Below the pieces are notes generated by a model. It did no database searches. It saw only the letters and a program-made list of their open reading frames with translations, and had not been told where the DNA came from. Below, piece after piece: positions 7,524-16,222 of a stretch of DNA of 64,000 bases (the stretch's first letter is position 1; each line of letters begins with the position of its first letter). Source of the DNA: Rhizosaccharibacter radicis (lineage in GTDB: Bacteria > Pseudomonadota > Alphaproteobacteria > Acetobacterales > Acetobacteraceae). Made by a program: the position numbers and the translations under genes. Location: NCBI GenBank assembly GCA_024508355.1, contig JAMZEJ010000011.1:1-64000 (forward strand), read 5' to 3'.

Positions 7524-10500
7524 TCAGCCCGCCGCCGGCTGCGCGATCATCCGCAGCGCCAGGGTGGGCGAGGGCAGGGGGGAGGCGGACCGCCGCGGCG
7601 CGAGGGCTGCCGCCATCGTCCCCTCGGACGGCTGGTCCGGCCGAGATGCGATCGCCGGTGGGGGCAGGCAGGGCGGGTCGAGCAGCCATCCGGCCAGGTT
7701 GTCCCGCGGCATCGGGCGGGCGATCAGATAGCCCTGTATCTCGCGGCAGCCGAGCGCGCGCAGCATCTGCAACTGCTGATCGGTTTCCACCCCTTCCACC
7801 GTGAGATGAGCGTCGAGGCTGCCGCAGAGGCCCCTGATGGCGCTGACGATGGCCACCGCCTCGCGGCGCAGGCCGAGATCCTGCACGAAGGAGCGGTCGA
7901 TCTTGATACGGTTGAAGGGCAGGGTGCGCAGGAAGCTGAGCGACGAGTAGCCGGTGCCGAAATCGTCGAGCGCGATGCAGATGCCGAGGCCCCGCAGCCC
8001 TTGCAGCATCACGGTCGCGGCCGCGATGTCGTGGATCATCGCGGTTTCCGTGATCTCGAGCTCCAGCCGCCAGGCCGGCAGGCCGGTGTCGCGCAGGGCT
8101 GCCTCGATACGGCCCACCAGGTCCGGCAGCTGGAACTGAGACGGCGACAGGTTGACCGACACCTGCATGTGGTCCGGCCAGCCCCGTGCTTCCGTGCAGG
8201 CCGCGCGCAGCACCCAGTCGCCGATCTCCGGCATCAGCCCCATTTCTTCGGCCAGCGGGATGAAGACGCCGGGCGAGACCGGGTCGCGGCCCGGGGCGTG
8301 CCAGCGCAACAGCGCCTCGCACGACGTGGGAACGTTGCGATCCACATCCACCACCGGTTGGTAGTGCAGGCTGAACTCGTCCCGCTCCAGCGCCCGCCGC
8401 AGGGCGGCGGCGAGGCCGGGAGGCAGGTTGCGACGCGCCGAACGAGGCTGCGCGCCGCCTCCCTCCCTGGGAACCAGGACGGCGTCGGCCAACTCGACGC
8501 GGTCGCGGCCGTCTTCCTTGGCGCGATACAGCGCCACGTCGGCGCGGGCGATCAGGTTCACCGTGGTCTCGTTGGGCTGCAGGAAAGCCAGGCCGCCGCT
8601 CGATGTGACATGGCGTTCGGTGCCGTCGATCTCGAACCCGATGCCGCCGAGGGCGCGCCGTATTTCTTCCACCCGGGCGGTGACACCGTCTTCCGGCCCT
8701 GGAAGGATCACCAGGAATTCCTCCCCGCCATAGCGCCCGGCGACCTCCGGGGGCCGCATGATCCCGGTCAGCCTGAGGCCGAAGGCGGACAGGACCCTGT
8801 CGCCGGCACCGTGGCCGTGGTTGTCGTTGATCTTCTTGAAGTGGTCGATGTCGCACAGGAGGATGCCGAGCGACCGCTGGGTCCGCTTGGACATCAGCAC
8901 CGCCTCGTCGAGCGCCGCCATGATGGCGCGCCGGTTCGGCAAGCCGGTCAGCGCATCCGACATCGCGAGACGCTGCAGTTCGCGCCGTGCCTCGTCGATC
9001 TCCGCGGTGCGCACCTGCACCATGCCTTCCAGCCGTTGCTGGCGCATCAGCAGCAGCTTCACCCGCATCTGCCAGGCCAGGATCACCATGCCGACGATCG
9101 CCACGAGGCAGAGCGCGAAGAACCACCATCGTCGCCACCAGGGCGCGGTCACCACCACGTCGACCGTGACCGGATCGGAATGCTGGTCGTGGGTCGGATC
9201 CACCGCCACCAGTTCGAAACGGTAGCGGCCGGGTGGCACCCGGCCATACCCGACCTCCCGCGCATCGGTCTCCTGCCAGCCGCTTTCGAGCCCGACCATC
9301 CGGTAGTGGAACCTCACCACGCCGCGCGCGAAGTCGAGGTCGGCGAAGCGGATCGTCAGCGGCGCGGGACTCCAGGGGATCCTGAGTTTCGCCGCGGGAG
9401 CCATCGCAGTGGCGCCCGACATCACGGCGGTGATGCGCGGATGCAGGGCCAGGGGTGCTGGCAGGCGGGTGGGATCCACCAGGTGCGTCAGACCGAGGCT
9501 GGTGCCGAACCAGAGCGAGGAGTCCGCATCCTCGAACACCGCCCACTGGTTCATGTCGTTGCTGTTGAGCCCGTCGATCTTGTTGAACCGGCGCCAGCGG
9601 TGGTTGTCGAACATGTCGAGGCCGTGGTCGGTGCCGACCCACATCCAGCCCCGGGCGTCGCGGTGCATGAACATGACGTTGTTGGAGCCGAGAGTGGGCG
9701 TCCCGATCCGCGACAAGGGCACGGCCAGCGACGGTGACACGTGGAAGCGCGTGATGCCGTCGGTGTTCGAGGACACCCACAGGGACCCGTCACCGGCGAA
9801 GGCCAGACCGCCGCCGTCGCCGGTGACAAGCCCGCCGCCGGACACCATGCCGAACCGCCCCATCGCGTCGCGCCGGAAGAGGCCGTCGGCGGTGAGCGCC
9901 CACAACATGCCCTGCGGATCGGCGGCCACCTGGAAGGTGTTGTGCGGCAGCACGGGCTCGAGCCGGATCTGCGATGGGGGGGCGTCCGCGTCGGCCACCA
10001 TGAAAAGCGCACGCTGGGCGCACAGCCACAGCCGGTTCTCGCGGTCCACCACCATCGCCGAAATCCGGCCCAGAAACGGGAACTTGTCTGTCGTGCCGGT
10101 TCTGGGGTCGGTCCGCATCAGCGGCGCGCCCAGGGGCGTGGTCCAGATCAGTCCGGCCCGCGTCGCGGCGACGTTGGCACTGCCGCCCGGGATGCCGGTG
10201 GTTTTCCCCAGGGGCACGGTATCGCCGTAGGTCGCGACCCAGAGATCGCCCCCCGGCGCCCGGGTGGCCCCCCAGACCAGCTCGCTCGGCAGGCCGTCAT
10301 CGGCCGTCCAGTGCTCCCACACGCCGAAGCCGATGCTGCGGAACGCGCCGTGCCCGATGCTGCCGACCCAGAGTGATCCTTCCCGGTCCAGCATCATGGA
10401 CTGGATCGGCACCGCGGACAGGCCGCCCTCGTGGTGGGACAGCATGTGCCAGTCCCGTCCCGTCCATTGCAGCAGCCCCTTGTCGCCCTGGGTGAGCACA

Positions 10501-11360
10501 CCGCCCCAGGCGTCCGGCAGCAGGTTCAGGAAGAACGGGAGCCGCTCATAGGTCCGCACCGGCGTCCGCGGCACCGGCGTGCTGCCGAAGGACCCTTCGC
10601 CGTTCTTCTTCCAGGCCAGCCGGCTCGCGCTGCGGGCCCACAGCGTACCGTCCGGCCCGCGGCGGGCCATCCACCATTGATCCGCGGGCAGGCCGTCCGC
10701 GGTGCCGATCGCGCTGGTTTTCCCGTCCGGTGCCAGGCGACAGATGCCCGGTCCGCACCCGAACAGCATCCCGTTGATGCCGTCATCGACGAGGAACCTC
10801 GGATCGGCGTCGCCCGCACCGCCGCCAGGGCCTTCGAGAGCGTGCCAGAAGCGCAACGGCCCGGCACCGGCGGCCGTCAGGTCGCTGCGCCACAATTTCC
10901 GCCCGTCGGCGACCAGAAGCGAGTCGGAGGTGAGGGTGATCAGATGCGCCCAGCGCAGATCGGGCGAGCCGTCCATCGCCAGGGCGCGGAACTGCTCGCC
11001 CTGGCGCAGGAAGATGCCGTCCAGTGTGACGACCCACAGCCGCCCCCAGCGGTCCGGCATCAGCTTCCTGATGCTGGAGCCGGGCGGCAGACCGGAGGTG
11101 GCGCCGATCTCGGTGACGCCGACACCGTCGTAGCGGAACAGCCCGCTTTCGGTGCCGAACAGGATGTAGCCGTCCGAATCCTGGGCCAGGGCGGTGATGT
11201 TGACGTTGCCGATGCCGCGTTCGTCGGCGAAGTTCTCGAAACGCGTGAGCTGCGCCCGCGCCACGTTTCCCGCAAGGCAGCAGAACAGGCTCGCGATCAG
11301 CACCAGGAGTGCCGCCGCTCGCGGCGTCGTTCGTCGCCGACGCTCAGGCATGACCGGCAT
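7524..11360 (-). CDS. periplasmic beta-propeller sensor with GGDEF and EAL domains
   Basis: A 1278-residue membrane protein that should make and/or degrade cyclic di-GMP in response to an outside signal. It has a signal peptide (about 1-37), then a long region of two-component-regulator propeller repeats such as GYILFGTESGLFRYDG and GWMWVGTDHGLDMFDN. A Y_Y_Y-type beta-sandwich follows (FHYRMVGLESGWQETD), then one transmembrane helix near 744-766. The GGDEF domain has RYGGEEF at 878-882, an active-type motif. The EAL domain starts with EALLRWH at 1015 and keeps the acidic residues of DDFGTGYSSL and TVEGVE, so both activities look possible. The propeller plus Y_Y_Y sensor is best known from hybrid two-component systems. 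It is monocistronic. Confidence 0.93.
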   Translation of the reverse strand: MPVMPERRRRTTPRAAALLVLIASLFCCLAGNVARAQLTRFENFADERGIGNVNITALAQDSDGYILFGTESGLFRYDGVGVTEIGATSGLPPGSSIRKLMPDRWGRLWVVTLDGIFLRQGEQFRALAMDGSPDLRWAHLITLTSDSLLVADGRKLWRSDLTAAGAGPLRFWHALEGPGGGAGDADPRFLVDDGINGMLFGCGPGICRLAPDGKTSAIGTADGLPADQWWMARRGPDGTLWARSASRLAWKKNGEGSFGSTPVPRTPVRTYERLPFFLNLLPDAWGGVLTQGDKGLLQWTGRDWHMLSHHEGGLSAVPIQSMMLDREGSLWVGSIGHGAFRSIGFGVWEHWTADDGLPSELVWGATRAPGGDLWVATYGDTVPLGKTTGIPGGSANVAATRAGLIWTTPLGAPLMRTDPRTGTTDKFPFLGRISAMVVDRENRLWLCAQRALFMVADADAPPSQIRLEPVLPHNTFQVAADPQGMLWALTADGLFRRDAMGRFGMVSGGGLVTGDGGGLAFAGDGSLWVSSNTDGITRFHVSPSLAVPLSRIGTPTLGSNNVMFMHRDARGWMWVGTDHGLDMFDNHRWRRFNKIDGLNSNDMNQWAVFEDADSSLWFGTSLGLTHLVDPTRLPAPLALHPRITAVMSGATAMAPAAKLRIPWSPAPLTIRFADLDFARGVVRFHYRMVGLESGWQETDAREVGYGRVPPGRYRFELVAVDPTHDQHSDPVTVDVVVTAPWWRRWWFFALCLVAIVGMVILAWQMRVKLLLMRQQRLEGMVQVRTAEIDEARRELQRLAMSDALTGLPNRRAIMAALDEAVLMSKRTQRSLGILLCDIDHFKKINDNHGHGAGDRVLSAFGLRLTGIMRPPEVAGRYGGEEFLVILPGPEDGVTARVEEIRRALGGIGFEIDGTERHVTSSGGLAFLQPNETTVNLIARADVALYRAKEDGRDRVELADAVLVPREGGGAQPRSARRNLPPGLAAALRRALERDEFSLHYQPVVDVDRNVPTSCEALLRWHAPGRDPVSPGVFIPLAEEMGLMPEIGDWVLRAACTEARGWPDHMQVSVNLSPSQFQLPDLVGRIEAALRDTGLPAWRLELEITETAMIHDIAAATVMLQGLRGLGICIALDDFGTGYSSLSFLRTLPFNRIKIDRSFVQDLGLRREAVAIVSAIRGLCGSLDAHLTVEGVETDQQLQMLRALGCREIQGYLIARPMPRDNLAGWLLDPPCLPPPAIASRPDQPSEGTMAAALAPRRSASPLPSPTLALRMIAQPAAG

Positions 11361-11449
11361 TGCGGGACGGCGGCATGGGCCTCGATCTCGGGGGAGCGTC
11401 AGACTGACACTCCAACATTACCGATGCGTGAAGTCCGGGGATGCCGACC

Positions 11450-11490
11450 AAAAGAAGCGGCCCCGCCACCGTTTCCGGATGACGGGGCCA
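11450..11490 (-). terminator. terminator of the S53 protease gene
   Basis: On the minus strand GGCCCCG and CGGGGCC (11459-11489) form a 7-bp stem with a 17-nt loop, followed by GCTTCTTTT. It lies about 70 bp after the protease stop and 90 bp upstream of the GGDEF/EAL start, so it should separate the two genes. Confidence 0.6.
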
Positions 11491-11557
11491 AAAGGCCGGG
11501 TGGCGTTCGAAGTCTGATCCCGGGCCGAGTGCGGCTGCGATCAGGTCCCGCGACCGA

Positions 11558-13474
11558 TCACGGGTTGGTCGGGGTGCCCGGAGCCCCGGCTAGAGCGGTG
11601 CCCGGCCAGCCGAACAGCGCCGACAGGTTGGGCGTGCCGTTGCCGGTGGTGAGATTGAAGATGCCGCTGTTGGTCACCACGCCGTTGAAGCCCGGCACGT
11701 TCTGATGATAGGCCGCCTGCGACGACTGACCCGACGCCTGCAGCTGGGCGGCCCGGTAGAGATACGGGTTCAGGTTGCCCTGTCGGCCCTGCGTTTCCAC
11801 CAGAAGCGCCGTCGCGCCGGCCATGGTGGGCGCGGCGGCGCTGGTGCCGATCACGGTGTCCCAGACGCCGTTGAACACGACGTTCAGGAAGGAACGGTCT
11901 CCGTTCGGGCCGCCGGTGGTGCCGTCGCACTGGCCCGACGCAATGTCCGGGCAACCGCCGACCTGCAGCCCGATATCCGGCAAGGCGCGGGCGGTGCCGG
12001 AGCCGGACGCGACCAGGGACTGGTAGGACGGCCTGGCGAACAACGTCGAATAGCCGCCCCCGGCGCCCCAGACGCCGCCGGACACGTTGGTTCCGTTGCC
12101 GAAGGGGTCGTAAGGCGCTTCCGGATCCGACCAGGCGTTCTCGCGCCCGTAGCCGCTGGCGGCCGATGTGACGAGGTTGGTGCCGCCCACGGCCGTGACG
12201 TTCGGGTCCGCCGCCGGGACGGACACGCCGGACACGAAATGTCCCGACTGGCCGGAGAAATATTCGGGATTGATGCAGCCGAGGCCGCCGCTGTCGCCGG
12301 ACGCGGCGATGAAGGTGATGCCCTGCGCGTTGCCCTGCTTGAACAGCTCGCTGAAGATGGAAAGCTGGGCGGTGTGGTCCACGCCGTTGTTGTAGGCGGC
12401 GGTGTAGTACTGCTCGCACTGGCCGAACGACATGGACACGACGTCCGCCTGGTTGTCGTTCAGGATCGCGGTGTAGCCCGATACCAGGGACTGATCGGAC
12501 AGATCCGGGGTGTTGTAGAGCACCACGCGCGCGCCGGGCGCCGCGCCGAGCACCTGCTGCACGTCGAGCGAGGCTTCCTGCGAGCCCGGATCGTCGGCGG
12601 AAAAGGCGATGCCGCCATTCACCGGGCGCCGTGCCGCGAGGGCGGGATTGCGGGCACGTCCCGAGGCCTGGGTGAAGTTGCGGCGGGTGAACAGCGTGTC
12701 CACGTCGCTGTCCAGCACGTCGCCGGCCATCAGCACGGCCACGGTGGTGCCGGTGCCGTCCAGCGGCTGCGGCTTGCCGTTCACGGTCACCGTCGAGCGG
12801 TAGGACGGGAAGCCGTAGGCCTGCTTGATGTCGTTGTAGAACAGGCCGCCCGCGGGAGCCGGCTGCGTCGCCGCTTGGTAGCCGACCGTGCTGCGCCGGA
12901 CATAGCCGACGGTGCTGCGGCGGGTGAACGGCGCCGCGCCGATGCCGCTGTTCTGGAAAGCGGTCACCACCGCCTGCAGGCGGGCGAGGCCGGGCGGAAG
13001 CGTCAGCGGCGTCGTGGCCACCAGCCGTGCGTGCCCCTTGGGCGGCGCGGCCAGTTCGAGGCCGGTGTTGAACGTCCGGGCCACCTGATCCGGGGTTCCG
13101 GCGACGTGGAGCGACCGGCTCTGCACCGTCACGGTCAGTCCCGCGCTTTGCAGGGCTGCCACCGCCTGGAGAATGGTCCCGTTGTCGGGTCCGAAACGCT
13201 GCGCGAACTGGCTCGGCGTGATCCAGCGGTGGAACTGCGGCGAGGACGGATCCTGCTGCTGGCCGATCAGGGTGTCGAGGCCGGCCGCGTTCTTCAGCGG
13301 CAGTATCACGTCGAACTCGACCGTCTCGTTCGGCGGCGGGGCGCCGATCGGGTGCAGCAATGGCGGGAGGGCGAGCGAGTGGGGCGTTGCCGCCGCCGGC
13401 GCGGACCGGGCGGCCCCCGGGATGCCGGCGGCGAGAGCCACGCTCGCCAGCAGAAGGTTTCTGATGGAAGACAC
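11558..13474 (-). CDS. secreted S53 family serine-carboxyl peptidase (sedolisin/kumamolisin type)
   Basis: A secreted acid-active endopeptidase of the sedolisin family. I start it at GTG 13474 because GGAAAGG lies 9 nt upstream and the frame then opens with a signal peptide (SSIRNLLLASVALAAGIPGA). The 638-residue product has a prodomain (about 45-180) with FHRWITPSQFAQRFGP. The catalytic Glu300 and Asp304 lie in QEASLDVQQV, Asp394 in ASGDSG and Ser545 in GTSAAAP, so the active site is complete. A duplicated RRSTVGY sits at the prodomain/enzyme junction. Members often work at low pH, which would suit an acid-tolerant host. A terminator lies downstream; the upstream 224 bp is unusually AT-rich. 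Confidence 0.92.
   Translation of the reverse strand: MSSIRNLLLASVALAAGIPGAARSAPAAATPHSLALPPLLHPIGAPPPNETVEFDVILPLKNAAGLDTLIGQQQDPSSPQFHRWITPSQFAQRFGPDNGTILQAVAALQSAGLTVTVQSRSLHVAGTPDQVARTFNTGLELAAPPKGHARLVATTPLTLPPGLARLQAVVTAFQNSGIGAAPFTRRSTVGYVRRSTVGYQAATQPAPAGGLFYNDIKQAYGFPSYRSTVTVNGKPQPLDGTGTTVAVLMAGDVLDSDVDTLFTRRNFTQASGRARNPALAARRPVNGGIAFSADDPGSQEASLDVQQVLGAAPGARVVLYNTPDLSDQSLVSGYTAILNDNQADVVSMSFGQCEQYYTAAYNNGVDHTAQLSIFSELFKQGNAQGITFIAASGDSGGLGCINPEYFSGQSGHFVSGVSVPAADPNVTAVGGTNLVTSAASGYGRENAWSDPEAPYDPFGNGTNVSGGVWGAGGGYSTLFARPSYQSLVASGSGTARALPDIGLQVGGCPDIASGQCDGTTGGPNGDRSFLNVVFNGVWDTVIGTSAAAPTMAGATALLVETQGRQGNLNPYLYRAAQLQASGQSSQAAYHQNVPGFNGVVTNSGIFNLTTGNGTPNLSALFGWPGTALAGAPGTPTNP
12879..12926. 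repeat. 24-bp in-frame tandem duplication inside the protease gene
   Basis: Two 24-bp units differing at a few bases encode RRSTVGYV and RRSTVGYQ, residues about 186-201 of the S53 protease, at the boundary between prodomain and catalytic domain. The doubled dibasic site may be a maturation site. Confidence 0.75.
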
Positions 13475-13698
13475 GCGAACACACCTTTCCGAAGACGAAG
13501 GCTGCCGGCGCGGAAGGCCGACGTTCCCGTTTCGATACGGAAGGATGGTTAACGGGCGGATAATAAAAAATGAGATCGCGACGACGCGCGTTCCCGATGC
13601 TCTTGACATGCCGGATGCCAGCGCCCTGATGCTGCCCCGGGGACCCGCCTTGCGTGCCTTGTGGCGGCCCCGGGGCGATGGCGGCCGGGAGGATGGTG
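13475..13698. promoter_or_regulatory. divergent promoter region, protease versus SCO1
   Basis: This 224-bp region separates two divergent genes and contains an AT-rich patch (ATAATAAAAAATGA near 13560) that is exceptional in this genome. TATTAT on the minus strand could be a -10 for the protease. TTGACA at 13603-13608 on the plus strand matches a -35 for SCO1, but no good -10 follows at 16-18 bp. Confidence 0.35.
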
Positions 13699-14343
13699 AT
13701 GACGAACGGCAACCAGGTCCCGCCGGCGACAAACGGTTCGGGTGCACCCAGCCTTTGGTGGGTGCTGGCGCCGCTCGGCCTGGCGCTGGCGCTTCTGGGC
13801 GGCACCCTGCCCTATATCCTCAGCACACCGGACACCGCGGCCATGGGCCGCATGAGCGCCATGCGCCCGGTGGGGGGTCCGTTCCGCCTCGTGGACGGCG
13901 ACGGGCGGGTGGTAACGGAGCATTCCTGGCCCGGCCGCTTCCTGTTGATCTATTTTGGCTACACCCACTGCCCGGCTTCCTGTCCCACGGCGCTCAACGC
14001 CATGGCGGAAGCCGTGGACGGGATGGGCGACGCGGCCGGCCGGGTGCAGCCGCTCTTCATCACCGTAGATCCGGCGCGCGACGACCGGGCCACCATGAAG
14101 GATTATGCCGCGCAGTTCTCGCCCCGCCTGTCCGGACTGACCGGCACCCCGGCCGCCGTGGCCGAGGCGGCGCGGCATTATCACATCAACTATCGGGCGC
14201 GTCCCCAGACCGGGGGCGGTTACGCCATGGATCACAGCTCGATCGTCTATCTGATGTCGCCCGACGGGCGCCTGGCCGCCATGATCCCGGCGGACGAGAA
14301 GCCGGACGCCATGCGCCGGGACATCGTGGCGGCGATGCGATGA
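13699..14343 (+). CDS. SCO1/SenC copper chaperone
   Basis: SCO proteins deliver copper or reduce cysteines for the CuA centre of cytochrome oxidase, on the periplasmic side of the inner membrane. The product has 214 residues from ATG 13699, chosen because GGGAGG ends 6 nt upstream; ATG 13693 would leave no spacer. One N-terminal membrane anchor (LWWVLAPLGLALALLGG) precedes a thioredoxin-like domain. The copper ligands are CPASCP and the His of AMDHSSIVYLMS. The stop overlaps the PCuAC start as ATGA. A second SCO gene follows 1 kb downstream; no oxidase subunit is nearby. Confidence 0.92.
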   Translation: MTNGNQVPPATNGSGAPSLWWVLAPLGLALALLGGTLPYILSTPDTAAMGRMSAMRPVGGPFRLVDGDGRVVTEHSWPGRFLLIYFGYTHCPASCPTALNAMAEAVDGMGDAAGRVQPLFITVDPARDDRATMKDYAAQFSPRLSGLTGTPAAVAEAARHYHINYRARPQTGGGYAMDHSSIVYLMSPDGRLAAMIPADEKPDAMRRDIVAAMR

Positions 14344-14843
14344 GCGCCCGCATGCGGCGTCTCCGCGCCGCCGTCGCCGCGATCGGGTTCGGGCTTCCGT
14401 TGTCCGGCGTCCTTGCCGCCGCGTCTGCGTCCGAGGCCGCGCCCACGGCCGCTTCCACCGCCGGCATCGAATTGTCCCGGCCCTGGGCGCGCGCCACGGT
14501 CACGGATACGGGCGTGGCGTTCCTGTCCATCCACAATGCCGGTCCGGCCGACAGGCTGGAGGGTGTGTCCACCCCGGTCGCCGCCCGGGCGGGATTGCAC
14601 GAGATGAGCATGAGCAACGGGATGATGGAGATGCGCGCCCTCCCGTCGCTGTCGATCCCGGCCGGAGCCACGGTGGTGCTGTCGCCCGACGACCGCCACA
14701 TCATGCTCGAAGGCCTCAACCGGCGGCTGCGGCGCGGCGACAACTTCCCGCTAAAGCTCCGCTTCCAGCACGCGGGGGTCCTAGAGCTGCAGGTGCCGGT
14801 GGCCGGTCCGGGCGCCGAAGGCCCGGACGGCGCGAAGCACTGA
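14340..14843 (+). CDS. PCuAC periplasmic copper chaperone
   Basis: PCuAC proteins carry Cu(I) in the periplasm and pass it to SCO and the CuA site of cytochrome oxidase. This 167-residue product has a signal peptide (about 1-30) and the domain opening ELSRPWARAT. The copper site has the expected spacing: LHEMSMSNGMMEM then DDRHIMLEGL, that is HxM followed by a distant Met and HxM. It overlaps the upstream SCO1 stop by 4 bp, so the two are co-translated. A 10-bp-stem hairpin follows about 60 bp after the stop. Confidence 0.92.
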   Translation: MSARMRRLRAAVAAIGFGLPLSGVLAAASASEAAPTAASTAGIELSRPWARATVTDTGVAFLSIHNAGPADRLEGVSTPVAARAGLHEMSMSNGMMEMRALPSLSIPAGATVVLSPDDRHIMLEGLNRRLRRGDNFPLKLRFQHAGVLELQVPVAGPGAEGPDGAKH

Positions 14844-15388
14844 GCCCCGCGATCCAGCCCCGCGACGGCCGTCGTCGGCGGTCGGCGCACCCCTGAGTGC
14901 CGCCGCTGCCCGGGCGTGACCGTGCGGGCAGCGGTCCGGGCGGCAGGCATTGGCACAGGGTCCGATCCTCCGAGGTTTCGGTGCCTCCCACCGGTGCTGC
15001 GTCACGAGGTCGCCTGTTCCCCTCTCGCGCCCATATCCCCTGTGACAGCACGCCTCCCGCAACGGCCAGGACGCGCGTCACGTGAGCTCGGCGTGGGTGC
15101 CGCCCATGCGGCCAACCCCACGCGTTCATCCCGGATGGTCGCGGCTCCGGTTCCCGGTCGCGGGACCCCTTCCGGACCCTGATAGCATACGGGTCCCGTG
15201 AAGCCGGGTCGGACCCGCCCGCAGGGGAGCTTCGCCGAACCTCGTCTCGATGGACTCGGCGCACCTGTCCGGGATGCTTGTCGTGGGCAACGCCCGGGAG
15301 GCCGCGCGATCGGTGACGCGCGGTCGCGACCGTGGCAGAATGAGACCGTCGCGGGCCCGTCGGGTCCGCCCCTGGGAGCGGATGGATC
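14844..15388. other. intergenic spacer with one hairpin
   Basis: About 545 bp between PCuAC and the second SCO gene. Apart from the hairpin at 14903-14934 I see no gene, promoter or repeat. The frames are Arg/Pro-rich and lack family matches. Confidence 0.55.
14903..14934. terminator. stem-loop after PCuAC
   Basis: CCGCTGCCCG and CGGGCAGCGG make a perfect 10-bp stem with a 12-nt loop, 60 bp after the PCuAC stop. No T tract follows, so it may be a rho-assisted terminator or an RNA-stabilising hairpin. Confidence 0.45.
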
Positions 15389-16162
15389 GTGCGCGCTGTT
15401 CGTCGCCGGCGACCGGATCGTGGAGCCGGCGATCGCCACTCCCCGCCTCCGTCCGGCTCCTGGCGGCGATGGCGGCCCTTGGTCACGCTCGCGGCGGGGC
15501 TGCTCGGTCTGCTGCTGGTGGCCGGCGGCATCCGGACCCTGTTGTCCTCGGCGCTGCGCGACGGGTCGCCGGTCGTGGGCGGCCCGTTCCACCTCCGTGA
15601 CAGCGAGGGTCATGCGCTCACCGACCGGTCGTTCCGCGGCCGCTTCATGCTGGTGTTCTTCGGCTACACCGACTGCACCGACATCTGCCCGCAGACCCTG
15701 ACGGAGATGACCGAGGCGCTCGACCGGCTCGATCCCGAAGCGCGCCGGGTGCAGCCGATCTTCATCACCGTGGACCCTCGGCACGATACGCCGGACCGGC
15801 TCCGGCATTACGCCGGCAGCTTCTCGCCCCACCTGCTGGCGCTCACCGGCACGCCCGACGCGGTGCAGGACGCCGAGCGCCGCTACCACGTGGCGGTTCA
15901 GCCGGTGGACCAGTCCCTGTCCGGCGACGAGCGCTCGCGTCCGGCCGCGCCGTCGCCCGGTTCCTCGCCTGCCGGAACCGCGGCGGCTGCCGGCGGCCCG
16001 GCTCCCGCGCATTCCGCGGAGGGGACCGGTCCCGCGGCTATCGCGATCGACCACAGCGCGGTGCTGTTCCTGATGGGGCCGGACGGAAATTTCCTGGCGC
16101 CGATCCCGGCCGACGCCAGCCGGGCGGAGATGCTGGCGGCGTTGAAGCGCTATATCTCCTGA
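15389..16162 (+). CDS. second SCO1/SenC copper chaperone, with an inserted loop
   Basis: A paralogue of the SCO protein 1 kb upstream. It is read from GTG 15389, with GGGAG about 10 nt upstream. After a basic leader comes a membrane anchor (LVTLAAGLLGLLLVAGGI), then a thioredoxin-like domain with CTDICPQTL carrying the two metal cysteines and the His of IAIDHSAVLFLMG. Between YHVAVQPVD and IAIDHS there is an insertion of about 40 residues, almost all Pro/Ala/Gly/Ser, absent from the first copy. Because it sits just before the metal-binding His it should be a surface loop. The partner oxidase is not in view. Confidence 0.9.
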   Translation: MRAVRRRRPDRGAGDRHSPPPSGSWRRWRPLVTLAAGLLGLLLVAGGIRTLLSSALRDGSPVVGGPFHLRDSEGHALTDRSFRGRFMLVFFGYTDCTDICPQTLTEMTEALDRLDPEARRVQPIFITVDPRHDTPDRLRHYAGSFSPHLLALTGTPDAVQDAERRYHVAVQPVDQSLSGDERSRPAAPSPGSSPAGTAAAAGGPAPAHSAEGTGPAAIAIDHSAVLFLMGPDGNFLAPIPADASRAEMLAALKRYIS

Positions 16163-16222
16163 GGGTCCGGTCCCGGTCGTCCGGGCGGCGATATTCGCGG
16201 CATGCGGGGAGCGGATGCGGCT

